NCBI GenBank assembly: GCA_964570935.1
Contig: CAZMZP010000042.1
Coordinates: 1 to 37,786, forward strand
DNA length: 37,786 bases
Direction of reading: 5' to 3'
Origin: JAFGJU01 sp964570935
GTDB lineage: Bacteria > Eisenbacteria > RBG-16-71-46 > JAFGJU01
The translations under genes and the position numbers were made by a program. Below are positions 16,439-24,094 of the stretch, piece after piece (within the stretch, counting starts at the first letter, position 1; every line of letters starts with the position of its first letter). Below the pieces are notes generated by a model. It was not told where the DNA came from, ran no database searches, and was given only the letters and a program-made list of their open reading frames with translations.

Positions 16439-17440
16439 TCAGCCCTTCTTCTCTCGTTCCTCGAAGGCCCTTATTATGGCCTTCACCAATCTGTGCCTGA
16501 CGACGTCCAGCTCCGTCAGGTAAACGAACTTGATGCCCTTGACGTCGCTAAGGATGCCCTGGACCAGAATGAGCCCCGACTGAGACTTGTCGCTGAGGTC
16601 CACCTGCGTGATGTCGCCCGTCACGACCGCCTTGGAGTTGGCGCCCAGACGGGTGAGGAACATCTTCATCTGGCCCAACGTGGTGTTCTGGCCCTCGTCC
16701 AATATCACGAAACTGTTGCTCAGCGTGCGGCCGCGCATGTAGGCCAGGGGGACTATCTCTATCACTCCCAGCTCCACGAGCCGCCTGGTCCGCTCGAAGC
16801 TCAGCATCTCACGCAGAGCGTCGTGCAGCGGACGCATGTACGGGTTTACCTTCTCCTGGTAGTCGCCGGGAAGAAAGCCCAGGCTCTCGCCCGCTTCCAC
16901 GGCCGGCCTCACGAGCAGGATCCTGTCCACACTCTTGGTCTTCAGGGCGTGGACCGCGGCTGCAACGGCCAGATAGGTCTTTCCCGTTCCGGCGGGGCCG
17001 ATCGAGAACACGATGTCGTGCTCTTCGATCGCGGCCAGGTAGGCCGCCTGCGCTGGGCTCTTGGCGGAGACGGAGAGGCGCTCGAGGTGATAGACGATCC
17101 GCTCCGGCCTGGTCAGCCCGCTCTGTCTGTCGGGCCCGTCGGCACCGTCCTGCCGCGTACCCTTCTTCTCCGGACGGGGCGAGGCGGACTCGACGGCGTA
17201 GAGGATCTCCGGCTCCTCCAGCATTCGGCCCTCTCTAGCCAGACGCACGAGCTCCTGGAGCACCATGGCCAAGGCCTTGACCTCGTCCTCCGGCCCCGTG
17301 AGTGTCATGACGCCGTTCCTGACGACGATACGGGCCTTGAATCGCTCTTCCAGCAGCCGGAGGTTGCAGTCTTCCCTGCCCAGCAGGTGCAGCGGGTCGA
17401 TGTCTTCTATGGAGAGTCTCTGAGTTGTTTCTTCTGTCAC
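16439..17440 (-). CDS. phoH: PhoH-family ATPase
   Basis: PhoH is a cytosolic P-loop ATPase linked to RNA metabolism, often encoded beside YbeY. The 333-residue protein has an N-terminal KH-like region (about 1-70), then Walker A GPAGTGKT (148-155), LLVRPAVEAGESLGFLPGD, PLAYMRGRTL and the Walker B stretch VILDEGQNTT (245-254). It ends with VTGDITQVDLS and a LTELDVVRHRLV region. The usual Walker B wording is DEAQN, so Gly replaces Ala here; the acidic pair is intact. The GTG start has no clear ribosome-binding site. It is the first gene of the phoH-pgpH-ybeY-corC-corC-recO-glyQ-glyS set. Confidence 0.95.
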   Translation of the reverse strand: MTEETTQRLSIEDIDPLHLLGREDCNLRLLEERFKARIVVRNGVMTLTGPEDEVKALAMVLQELVRLAREGRMLEEPEILYAVESASPRPEKKGTRQDGADGPDRQSGLTRPERIVYHLERLSVSAKSPAQAAYLAAIEEHDIVFSIGPAGTGKTYLAVAAAVHALKTKSVDRILLVRPAVEAGESLGFLPGDYQEKVNPYMRPLHDALREMLSFERTRRLVELGVIEIVPLAYMRGRTLSNSFVILDEGQNTTLGQMKMFLTRLGANSKAVVTGDITQVDLSDKSQSGLILVQGILSDVKGIKFVYLTELDVVRHRLVKAIIRAFEEREKKG

Positions 17441-17463
17441 TTACTGTTCACCAGTCCCTGCTT

Positions 17464-17499
17464 CAAGCATACCCCAATTACAGTAATCGGCAACATCAT
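17464..17499 (-). promoter_or_regulatory. Candidate promoter region of phoH with an 11-base palindrome
   Basis: On the minus strand TTGCCG and TATGCT are 16 bases apart upstream of phoH, each matching the sigma-70 consensus at four of six positions. The spacer holds the small palindrome ATTACTGTAAT (17487-17477). The ACTGTAATT part recurs just upstream of ptsN (34221-34213). The rest of the 17441-17698 gap is GC-rich with no recognisable gene. Confidence 0.3.
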
Positions 17500-17608
17500 T
17501 AGAGGGGCGCGGCGGAGCCGCCACGCGCTGCCTCTGTGCCGTCAGCCAAGCCCCGCGGCGCCCGGGACGTCCCCGCGCAGGCACCGTCGCCGCCCCGAGA
17601 ATTGCCCT

Positions 17609-17650
17609 AAGAAAACAGGGAACTCTTGCCCGGAAAGGGCAAGAGTTCCC
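17609..17650 (-). terminator. Strong intrinsic terminator after the LysM lipoprotein gene
   Basis: GGGAACTCTTGCCC (17618-17631) and GGGCAAGAGTTCCC (17637-17650) form a perfect 14-base-pair stem with a five-base loop. On the minus strand it is followed by TGTTTTCTT. It lies about 50 bases after the LysM gene stop and ends the two-lipoprotein transcript. The plus-strand side has no T run, so it acts mainly on minus-strand transcription. Confidence 0.85.
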
Positions 17651-17698
17651 CGCTCGGCTTGCTCGTAACTAATTAGCAGCCTTCCTGATAGGACCAGC

Positions 17699-18394
17699 CT
17701 ACCTCGGGATCTGCAGGACCTGCTTCGGATAAATGAGGTCCGGATCCTTTATCTGGTCCTTGTTGGCCTCGTATATCTTGGTCCACTCGCTGCGGTTGCC
17801 GTAGACCTCTTCGTACCCGGCTATCTTGGCCAGGAACTCACCTTCGTAGACCACCCATTCAACGGGCAGGCCACGCGGCACCATCAGGACCCAGCCCGGA
17901 TAGATGAGGTCCGGATCCTTTATCTTGTCCCTGTTCGCCCTGTACAGCTGCGGCCACTTGAGCGGATCGCCGTAGATCTGCTCCTTGCCGGAGATCTCGT
18001 ACAGACAGTCGCCGTCGACAACGGTGTATTCGTCGGCCGAGGGCTTCGCAGCCATCTTCTTCGCCTCGAGGTCGCTTATCGCGGCCTGGAGCTCGGCGAT
18101 CTTCGCGTCGAGAGCCGCCAGCTCGCTCTCCAGCTCGGCGATTCTCTTGTTGGCTTCAGCCAGCTTCTGGTCTGCATCCGTCACACACATGCTCTGCTTC
18201 TCCAGCTCGGCAGCGAGCTGGTCGCAGTATGCCGCCCTCTGCGCCTTGGAAAGACGCTGGAACTCTTCGGCAGTGTAGTAGTCGCCCGCTGACACTTCGG
18301 CTGTGCGGAGTACCCGCTTCCCGCAACCGGCCAGCAGGAACAGAGCCAGAAGGGCTACAACCGTGAGCACAATGTAACCCTTTTTGCTTCTCAT
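17699..18394 (-). CDS. Lipoprotein with coiled coil and two LysM domains
   Basis: The 231-residue precursor has a lipoprotein signal peptide ending in the lipobox LLAGC (Cys24). A heptad-rich coiled coil (about 52-113) contains ANKRIAELESELAALDAKIAEL-like sequence. Two LysM-like domains follow at about 122-173 and 179-230; both carry NRDKIKDPDLIYPGWVL or NKDQIKDPDLIYPKQVL sequence, so they arose by duplication. LysM domains bind peptidoglycan glycan strands, so the likely role is to link a membrane-anchored coiled coil to the cell wall. Two cysteines (57 and 70) lie at the start of the coil. It is transcribed with the small coiled-coil lipoprotein upstream and ends at a strong terminator. Exact function is unknown. 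Confidence 0.88.
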   Translation of the reverse strand: MRSKKGYIVLTVVALLALFLLAGCGKRVLRTAEVSAGDYYTAEEFQRLSKAQRAAYCDQLAAELEKQSMCVTDADQKLAEANKRIAELESELAALDAKIAELQAAISDLEAKKMAAKPSADEYTVVDGDCLYEISGKEQIYGDPLKWPQLYRANRDKIKDPDLIYPGWVLMVPRGLPVEWVVYEGEFLAKIAGYEEVYGNRSEWTKIYEANKDQIKDPDLIYPKQVLQIPR

Positions 18395-18451
18395 AGCTCC
18401 CTCCTCAAATCCTTTCCGGTCATCGCATGGACTCAGTTCGGACAGACGCGG

Positions 18452-18736
18452 CTACTTCGCCGGCGCCAGGGCCGCCTCGAGCTCGGCCTTCTTTGCCTCC
18501 AGCTCCAGTATGGTGGCCTGCCTGCTCGCAATCTGAGCCTCGAGCTCGGCGATCCGCGCGTTGGCCTGCTGGAGCTGCTTCTCTGCGGCCAGGCACTTGG
18601 CCCTCGACTGCGTCACCTGATCCTCGCCCACGGGGCAAGGAAGGTTGGCAGCACAGCCGGCAATCAGTCCGGCCACAAGGAGGACGGCTAGCGAGAAACA
18701 CGTGAACTTGACTGATCTCTTCACCTTCGAATGCAC
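18452..18736 (-). CDS. Small coiled-coil lipoprotein (Lpp-like in form)
   Basis: This 94-residue precursor has a signal peptide ending in the lipobox LIAGC (Cys28). An almost uninterrupted helix follows, with leucine/alanine heptads (about 42-90) such as ANARIAELEAQIASRQATIL. In size and shape it recalls Lpp-type periplasmic lipoproteins, but it lacks the C-terminal lysine context of Lpp, ending in APAK. Cysteines at 34 and 48 mirror a pair in the downstream LysM lipoprotein, and the two coils share QxxxANxRIAELE. The start may be the GTG at 18736 or the GTG at 18724. A good promoter lies upstream. Function unknown; envelope spacing or tethering is a guess. Confidence 0.8.
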   Translation of the reverse strand: MHSKVKRSVKFTCFSLAVLLVAGLIAGCAANLPCPVGEDQVTQSRAKCLAAEKQLQQANARIAELEAQIASRQATILELEAKKAELEAALAPAK

Positions 18737-18824
18737 CCCCTTTCGTCAGATAAAGATTGTGTTGAGTCTTCTAACTTATTGAACGATAAACGGTTGGCCT
18801 GCGCCTACCGGTTCCCAAACGCGC

Positions 18825-18854
18825 AATGTATCACAGGGCCGAAGAAACTGTCAA
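18825..18854 (-). promoter_or_regulatory. Sigma-70-like promoter of the lipoprotein pair
   Basis: On the minus strand TTGACA (18854-18849, six of six) and TACATT (18830-18825, four of six) are 18 bases apart. Transcription would begin near 18818, giving a leader of about 80 bases before the small lipoprotein gene. It lies just after aspS and makes the lipoprotein pair an independent unit. Confidence 0.65.
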
Positions 18855-18935
18855 GAAAATTCTGAGGGAGACAGTCGGGCCTCGGACAGCGCGCGGAGAC
18901 ATCCTCGTAGCCAGATGAGCAACTTCTGTACCATC

Positions 18936-20696
18936 CTAGACCAGCTTGATGCCAAGGTCCGAGATATCCTTGCTGTCCACTTCCGACGGGGAGCCGTCCA
19001 TAAGGGAGCTGCCGCTCGTCGTCTTAGGGAAAGCAATCGTGTCTCTTATGGTCTGCCTGCGGCTCATCAGCATGATCATCCTGTCCAGACCCAGGGCTAT
19101 GCCGCCGTGCGGCGGAGCGCCGTATCTCATTGCCTCCAAAAGAAATCCGAACCGCCTGCCGGCATCCTCGGGAGAGAGGCCAAGGACCTTCATGACCCTC
19201 AGCTGAAGCTCGGGCACGTGAATCCTGATGCTCCCCGAGCCCAGCTCAACTCCATTGCACACAAGGTCATACACGTGCGCCTTCACCCTGCCCGGGTCCG
19301 TCTCCAGGAGCGGTATCGAATCGTCGTAAGGCATGCTGAACATGTGGTGCGCCGGCTCCCAGCGCTTTTCCTCCTCGTTCCATCCGAACAGGGGGAAGTC
19401 CCGCACCCATGCGAAATTGAACCCGGCATCTGCAATCTGCATTCTCGACCCGACTGCCGTGCGAACCACACCCAGTCCCTCGAACGCGCGCTTGCCGGAG
19501 GCCAGGAACACGACACCCGCCTTCCCGGCAGCCAGGGAGACTATCTTCGCGGCAAGCTCCTGGCTCAGGGACTTGGCCACTCCGCCTTCCAGGCCGGCCT
19601 GCGTGAGCCGGGCCCAATAAAGCGGTTTCACCCCAACGGCGGCAGCCTGCGTTTCCAGCCCGGATATCTCCTTCCTGGAGAGCTCCGAGGCCGAGACCAG
19701 GCATCCGACGCGTCCGCCGGCGGTTACGGCTTCGGCGAACGCCGCAAAACCGCTCCGCGCCGCCTCGTCAGTGACGTCCGCGATCTCCAGCGGGATCCTC
19801 AAGTCGGGTTTGTCGCTCCCGTAGCGGGTCATGGCCTCGAGATGCGTAAGACGCGGGAACGGAGTGTCCAGCTTCTGGCCCATCGTCTCCTCGAACACCG
19901 CCTCGAACATCCGTTCGATTACGCCGAAGACGTCGTCCTCGCTGGGGAAACTCATCTCGATATCGACCTGCGCGAACTCGGGCTGCCTGTCCGCTCTCGG
20001 GTCCTCGTCCCGCAGGCATCGGGCCAGCTGGAAGTACCTGTCGAATCCGGACACCATCAGGAGCTGTTTGTACAGCTGCGGCGACTGGGGGAGAGCGAAG
20101 AACTTGCCCTTGTGGACCCTGCTGGGCACAAGATAGTCCCTGGCGCCCTCGGGCGTCGGCCGCACGAGCAGCGGCGTCTCTATTTCCAGGAACCCTTCCC
20201 TGCTGAGCGCCTTGCGCACGCTCTGGTAGACTCCGTGCCGGAGCGCGAAGATGGCCTGGAGGGGTTCCCTTCTCAGGTCGATGTAGCGGTACTTGAGCCG
20301 CAGCTCCTCGCTCGCGGACGGCTCGTCCGCCGGCAGGAACGGCAGCGGCTCCGATTCGTTCAGTATCTTGAACTCGCTCACGAGGACTTCCACCTCGCCG
20401 GTTGGAAGATGAGGATTCCGCGCCCCCTCGGGACGGCCCTGGACGGCGCCCCTCGCGGCCACGACGTACTCCAGTCCGATCTTTCGCGCCAGGTCCATCC
20501 TGTCGGCTGGAAGGACCTCCGGCCTGAACACAAGCTGCGTGACACCGTGCCTGTCTCTCAGGTCGACGAATATCACTCCGCCGTGGTCCCGCACGCTCCT
20601 GGCCCAGCCCATCAGGGTCTCGGTTCTTGAAACGTGAGAGCCTCTCAGTACTCCGCAAGTTACCGTTCTTTTCCAATCGCCCAGAAGCTCGGCCAT
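18936..20696 (-). CDS. aspS: Aspartyl-tRNA synthetase (bacterial type)
   Basis: AspRS charges tRNA-Asp. The 586-residue protein has the bacterial domain order. An N-terminal OB fold contains GWARSVRDHGGVIFVDLRDRHG (in part). The class II core has FLEIETPLLVRPTPEGARDYLVPSR (in part), FALPQSPQLYKQLLMVSGFDRYFQLARCLRDEDPRADRQPEFAQVDIE (in part). An inserted GAD domain follows, then the motif 3 stretch GGIALGLDRMIMLM. His38, in the VRDHGG stretch, is the residue type tied in the literature to non-discriminating enzymes that also charge tRNA-Asn; E. coli has Leu there. That remains an inference. It follows hisS by 63 bases, and I see no clear terminator after it. Confidence 0.96.
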   Translation of the reverse strand: MAELLGDWKRTVTCGVLRGSHVSRTETLMGWARSVRDHGGVIFVDLRDRHGVTQLVFRPEVLPADRMDLARKIGLEYVVAARGAVQGRPEGARNPHLPTGEVEVLVSEFKILNESEPLPFLPADEPSASEELRLKYRYIDLRREPLQAIFALRHGVYQSVRKALSREGFLEIETPLLVRPTPEGARDYLVPSRVHKGKFFALPQSPQLYKQLLMVSGFDRYFQLARCLRDEDPRADRQPEFAQVDIEMSFPSEDDVFGVIERMFEAVFEETMGQKLDTPFPRLTHLEAMTRYGSDKPDLRIPLEIADVTDEAARSGFAAFAEAVTAGGRVGCLVSASELSRKEISGLETQAAAVGVKPLYWARLTQAGLEGGVAKSLSQELAAKIVSLAAGKAGVVFLASGKRAFEGLGVVRTAVGSRMQIADAGFNFAWVRDFPLFGWNEEEKRWEPAHHMFSMPYDDSIPLLETDPGRVKAHVYDLVCNGVELGSGSIRIHVPELQLRVMKVLGLSPEDAGRRFGFLLEAMRYGAPPHGGIALGLDRMIMLMSRRQTIRDTIAFPKTTSGSSLMDGSPSEVDSKDISDLGIKLV

Positions 20697-20759
20697 TCTG
20701 ACTACCTTCCGCGGCGCAGACGCGCCCGCGCGACCCGGCTGCCCGGGACCGCGCCGTCC

Positions 20760-22043
20760 CTATTTCCCCAGCATACGTTTGAGATACCCGGACACGTCCA
20801 CCTCGGCCACTTTCTCCTGGCCGCCGCTCGTCATGTCCCTGACCGTGAGCACACCGCTGGCCATCTCGTCTTCGCCGACGATGATGGCGAACCGTGCCCC
20901 CAGCGAGCCGGCCGTCTTCATCTGTGACTGAAGACTCCGTTTGCCCAGGTCCAGCTCCACAGTCAGGGTCTCCCTCAGCCAGGCCGCGATGGAGAAACAC
21001 TTCTGCCTCGTGGCCTCCGAAATGGACACGACGTAGGCGTCCACTCCGGCCTCGACCGGCACCTTGACGCCTTCCTCGTCCACCGCCAGGAGAATCCTGT
21101 CGAGCCCCGCGGCAAACCCCACCGCCGGAGTCGGCTCGCCGCCGTAGAGCGCGATCAGGTTGTCGTACCTGCCGCCGCCGCCCAGCGCGCTCTGCGCGCC
21201 CAGCCGGCCGTGATGAATCTCGAACGCGGCCCTGGTGTAGTAGTCCAGGCCCCGGACCAGGCCCGGGTCTTCCTGGAACTCGATTCCGATCGACGTGAGG
21301 AGGGCCTTGAGCTCCTCGAAGTGGCTGCCGCAGTTCGAACAAAGGCTCCCGATGATGGTCGGCACCGAGGCTGCGATGCGGCGGCACGTCTCCACCTTGC
21401 AGTCGAGGATCCTGAGCGGATTCTTCCGGAGGCGCTCCGCGCAGTCTTCGCACAGCTCCCCGACTCTGTCGTTGAGCGTGTTCCGGATGAGGCTCGAGTA
21501 GCCAGGCCTGCACTCCGGGCAGCCGACCGAATTGACTTTCACCGTGAACTGCCTCAAGCCCAGCGCCCTGAGCAGCGCCACGTGCAGATGAATACTTTCA
21601 GCGTCGCCTTCGGGCCCAGCCGCTCCGATGAGCTCCGCGCCCAGCTGGTCGAACTGTCTGTAGCGGCCCGCCTGCGGCCTGTCGTGCCGGAACATGGGGC
21701 CGAAGTAATACAGCTTCGTGATCTTCGAGCGCCTCAACAGACCGTGCTCTATGAGCGCCCTGGCCACGGACGGAGTGCCCTCCGGCCGCAGAGTGACGCT
21801 CCGGCCTCCCCTGTCCAGGAAGGTGTACATCTGCTTCTGCACTATCTCAGTGGTCTCGCCGGTTCCCTTGTGGAAGAGCTCGGTGTATTCGAAGATGGGC
21901 GTACGTATCTCGGAGTAGCCGAAACGCTTGAGGACGCCCCGGCACTTCTCTTCCAGCCAGAGCCACTTCGAGCTCTCCGGCGGAAGGATGTCCCGCGTTC
22001 CCCGTATGGCCTGTATCCTCACGCCTGTCGGTCTCTGTTCCAC
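20760..22043 (-). CDS. hisS: Histidyl-tRNA synthetase
   Basis: HisRS charges tRNA-His. The 427-residue protein has IRGTRDILPPESSKW at the N-terminus, motif 2 with MFRHDRPQAGRYRQF, the histidine-specific LVRGLDYYTRAAFEI and SALGGGGRYDNLIALYGG, and the C-terminal anticodon-binding domain. I chose the GTG at 22043, which overlaps the vanZ stop as TAGTG and has GGGGAGAG just upstream. The open frame extends further upstream through vanZ, but that part is shadow sequence. Four Cys in two CxxC pairs (about 173-190 and 213-230) in the inserted region could bind zinc, which is not universal in HisRS. It is co-transcribed with vanZ and aspS. Confidence 0.95.
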   Translation of the reverse strand: MEQRPTGVRIQAIRGTRDILPPESSKWLWLEEKCRGVLKRFGYSEIRTPIFEYTELFHKGTGETTEIVQKQMYTFLDRGGRSVTLRPEGTPSVARALIEHGLLRRSKITKLYYFGPMFRHDRPQAGRYRQFDQLGAELIGAAGPEGDAESIHLHVALLRALGLRQFTVKVNSVGCPECRPGYSSLIRNTLNDRVGELCEDCAERLRKNPLRILDCKVETCRRIAASVPTIIGSLCSNCGSHFEELKALLTSIGIEFQEDPGLVRGLDYYTRAAFEIHHGRLGAQSALGGGGRYDNLIALYGGEPTPAVGFAAGLDRILLAVDEEGVKVPVEAGVDAYVVSISEATRQKCFSIAAWLRETLTVELDLGKRSLQSQMKTAGSLGARFAIIVGEDEMASGVLTVRDMTSGGQEKVAEVDVSGYLKRMLGK

Positions 22044-22480
22044 TAACTCTCTCCCCTGCCGGCCAGCCGCTTGAGCCATTTCTCCCACAGTCTGGAGCCC
22101 TGTAGGAGCGCGACCAGTCCCGCCACGGCGCCTATCATGTCCGCCGTGAAGTCCATGCGGCTGCTTTCTCTTCCGGGCACCGTGCTCTGGAACGCTTCGT
22201 CCAGCATGCCCACCGAGATCGTCGCGATTATAGCAAGTCCGAACCAGAACCTCGTGACAAAAGGGGGACTCGCGCTGCGGAACGCCCTTCCCACGAGGAG
22301 ACCCAGGATTCCGTACTCGGCCAGATGGGCCGCCTTGTCCATGTGCGGGAACAGCTTCGGGCCCGGGAGGTCGGACACCGAGGACAGCGCGAAGATAAGA
22401 GTGATGTACCCCAGAACGGGAAGCCAGAATCTCAAGAACAACGAAAGGTACTTGAGGTCCCCTTTTTCCAGCTCGCGCAA
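22043..22480 (-). CDS. VanZ-family membrane protein
   Basis: This is a small membrane protein of about 145 residues with four hydrophobic segments: FWLPVLGYITLIFALSS, HLAEYGILGLLVGRAF, FGLAIIATISVGMLDEAF and the C-terminal DMIGAVAGLVALL. The signature DEAFQSTVPGRESSRMDFTAD (in part) is characteristic of the VanZ-like family, whose members are mostly of unknown function; one confers teicoplanin resistance. I chose the TTG at 22480 with GGGGAGA five bases upstream; a GTG at 22564 would add 28 residues and overlap nuoN. It sits between nuoN and hisS and couples to hisS. A resistance role should not be assumed. Confidence 0.82.
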   Translation of the reverse strand: MRELEKGDLKYLSLFLRFWLPVLGYITLIFALSSVSDLPGPKLFPHMDKAAHLAEYGILGLLVGRAFRSASPPFVTRFWFGLAIIATISVGMLDEAFQSTVPGRESSRMDFTADMIGAVAGLVALLQGSRLWEKWLKRLAGRGES

Positions 22481-22548
22481 TACGATCTCCCCGGAAAACG
22501 ATGAGGGCAAGTCGAAAGGACAGGTTCGGTCGCGGGGGCGCGTCGAGC

Positions 22549-24045
22549 CTAGCCCCCGAGCCACAGTCTAACAGAATCGCGGGCGATTTCAATAAGGGGC
22601 GCCGGGAAGAGCCCCAGAACCAGCGTGAAGAAGACCATTATGACGAGAGCGGTCCTCATCGCCGGAGTGGTGGCCACGGCTGAGGCCGGGAGCGCGGGCG
22701 ACTGGGCGACTGCGGGCGAGCCCTCCGCCGGCGCGTCCGCCCTGGTAAAGTACATGGCCTTGAGAATCTTCGCGTAGTAGAACAAGCTTATCACACTTGT
22801 GAGCACCCCGATGACGGCCAGCGCGTACATCTGCTCCCGGATGGCCACCGCGAAGATGAAGAACTTCCCGATGAACCCCGCCAGCGGAGGGATGCCGGCC
22901 TGCGAAAGCAGAAACACCGCCATCGCGGCCGCCAGCACCGGGGAACGTCTGTTGAGCCCTGTGAAATGGCTCAATCCCTCGCCGCCGGTCGCGCGGGACA
23001 CCGCCGTGACGACCGAGAAGGAACCGATGCTCATGAAGAGGTAGGCGAACAGGTAAATCACGATGCTCTGGATGCCGGCCATGGTGCCCGCGCACACGCC
23101 TATGAGGATGTAGCCCACGTGAGCGATGCTCGAGTACGCCAGGAGTCGTTTCACGTTTGTCTGGACGACGCCGATGACGGTCCCGACGATCATCGTCATC
23201 GCGGAAAGCACCGAAAGCACGAACGTCCAGTCCATGTTGAGCGCCAGGAATCCGGGCTTCAGGGCCGCCATCACGCGGATCAGGACGACCAGCCCGGCTG
23301 TCTTGGACACCACCGAGAAGAACGCGGCCACGGGCGTTGGGCTTCCCTCGTACGTGTCCGGGACCCACATGTGGAAAGGAACAACGGTCATCTTGAAGGT
23401 GAGGCCCGCGAGGAAGACCCCGAATCCGATCGTGGGCACGAGCGTGTCCGACCCGCTCGCGAGCGCCCTGCCGATGTCGGTCAGGAAGGTCGAACCGCAC
23501 AGCCCGTACAGGAACGACATGCCGTAGAGCAGAATGGCGGACGAGAACGCTCCAAGGAGGAAGTACTTGATGCCGGCCTCGTTGGATTTCACGTCCTGGT
23601 ACGAGTAGCCTGCAAGCACGTAACAAGGCAGACTGGCCATCTCGAGACCGACGAAAATCATGATCAGGTCGCCGGCCGACGCCAGCACCATGAACCCGAA
23701 CGTCGCGAAAAGCATGAGACAGTAGTACTCTCCGACGCTGATCCTCGCTATGAGGCGCTCGTCGAGGCTGGTCATGACCGCCAGGAACGCGGCCAGCAGG
23801 AACACGATCTTGATGGTGGACGTGAACGGGTCCGCCACGAAGGCGCCGTTCAGGGTCGTGCCCTTTGCGTACCAGCCGGCACCCGCCGTCACGAGCGCCA
23901 GGCCGAGGCCGGCCAGTGACAGCCACCACAGCAGCCTCTTCCGCTCGGGCGGCAGGAAAAGGTCCGCCACGAGCACCGCGAAGGCCGCGAACGCCACGAC
24001 AAGTTCCGGCGCTATGAGCCGGGGGTTGACACTCACGAAACTCAA
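22549..24045 (-). CDS. nuoN: NADH-quinone oxidoreductase subunit N
   Basis: NuoN is one of three antiporter-like proton-pumping subunits of complex I. The 498-residue protein has about 14 membrane helices. It shows the conserved GLEMASLPCYVLAG (Glu in helix 5), MWVPDTYEGSPTPVAAFFSV (in part), the lysine-bearing SKTAGLVVLIRV, LAYSSIAHVGYILIG and LSQAGIPPLAGFIGKFFIF. A Pro/Ala-rich loop before the last helix is specific to this lineage. The TTG start has GAGGAGG six bases upstream. It follows nuoM by 49 bases as the last nuo gene of the operon. Confidence 0.95.
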   Translation of the reverse strand: MSFVSVNPRLIAPELVVAFAAFAVLVADLFLPPERKRLLWWLSLAGLGLALVTAGAGWYAKGTTLNGAFVADPFTSTIKIVFLLAAFLAVMTSLDERLIARISVGEYYCLMLFATFGFMVLASAGDLIMIFVGLEMASLPCYVLAGYSYQDVKSNEAGIKYFLLGAFSSAILLYGMSFLYGLCGSTFLTDIGRALASGSDTLVPTIGFGVFLAGLTFKMTVVPFHMWVPDTYEGSPTPVAAFFSVVSKTAGLVVLIRVMAALKPGFLALNMDWTFVLSVLSAMTMIVGTVIGVVQTNVKRLLAYSSIAHVGYILIGVCAGTMAGIQSIVIYLFAYLFMSIGSFSVVTAVSRATGGEGLSHFTGLNRRSPVLAAAMAVFLLSQAGIPPLAGFIGKFFIFAVAIREQMYALAVIGVLTSVISLFYYAKILKAMYFTRADAPAEGSPAVAQSPALPASAVATTPAMRTALVIMVFFTLVLGLFPAPLIEIARDSVRLWLGG

Positions 24046-24094
24046 AAAACGCCTCCTCGTTCGGTGCTAACCGGCGCCGCGCGCCGCCGGGCCG

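Noticed and set aside
13913..17668. A 1251-codon plus-strand open frame
   Set aside because: It is antisense to ybeY, pgpH and phoH, which carry clear family motifs. Its own translation is His/Arg/Gln-rich with no recognisable domain, as expected for an antisense shadow in GC-rich DNA.
22043..22480. VanZ as an antibiotic-resistance gene
   Set aside because: The family is broad, no other van genes are present, and the gene sits in a housekeeping operon.
22044..22592. N-terminal extension of HisRS up to 22592
   Set aside because: It runs through vanZ in another frame. The GTG at 22043 has a good ribosome-binding site and gives the normal HisRS length.
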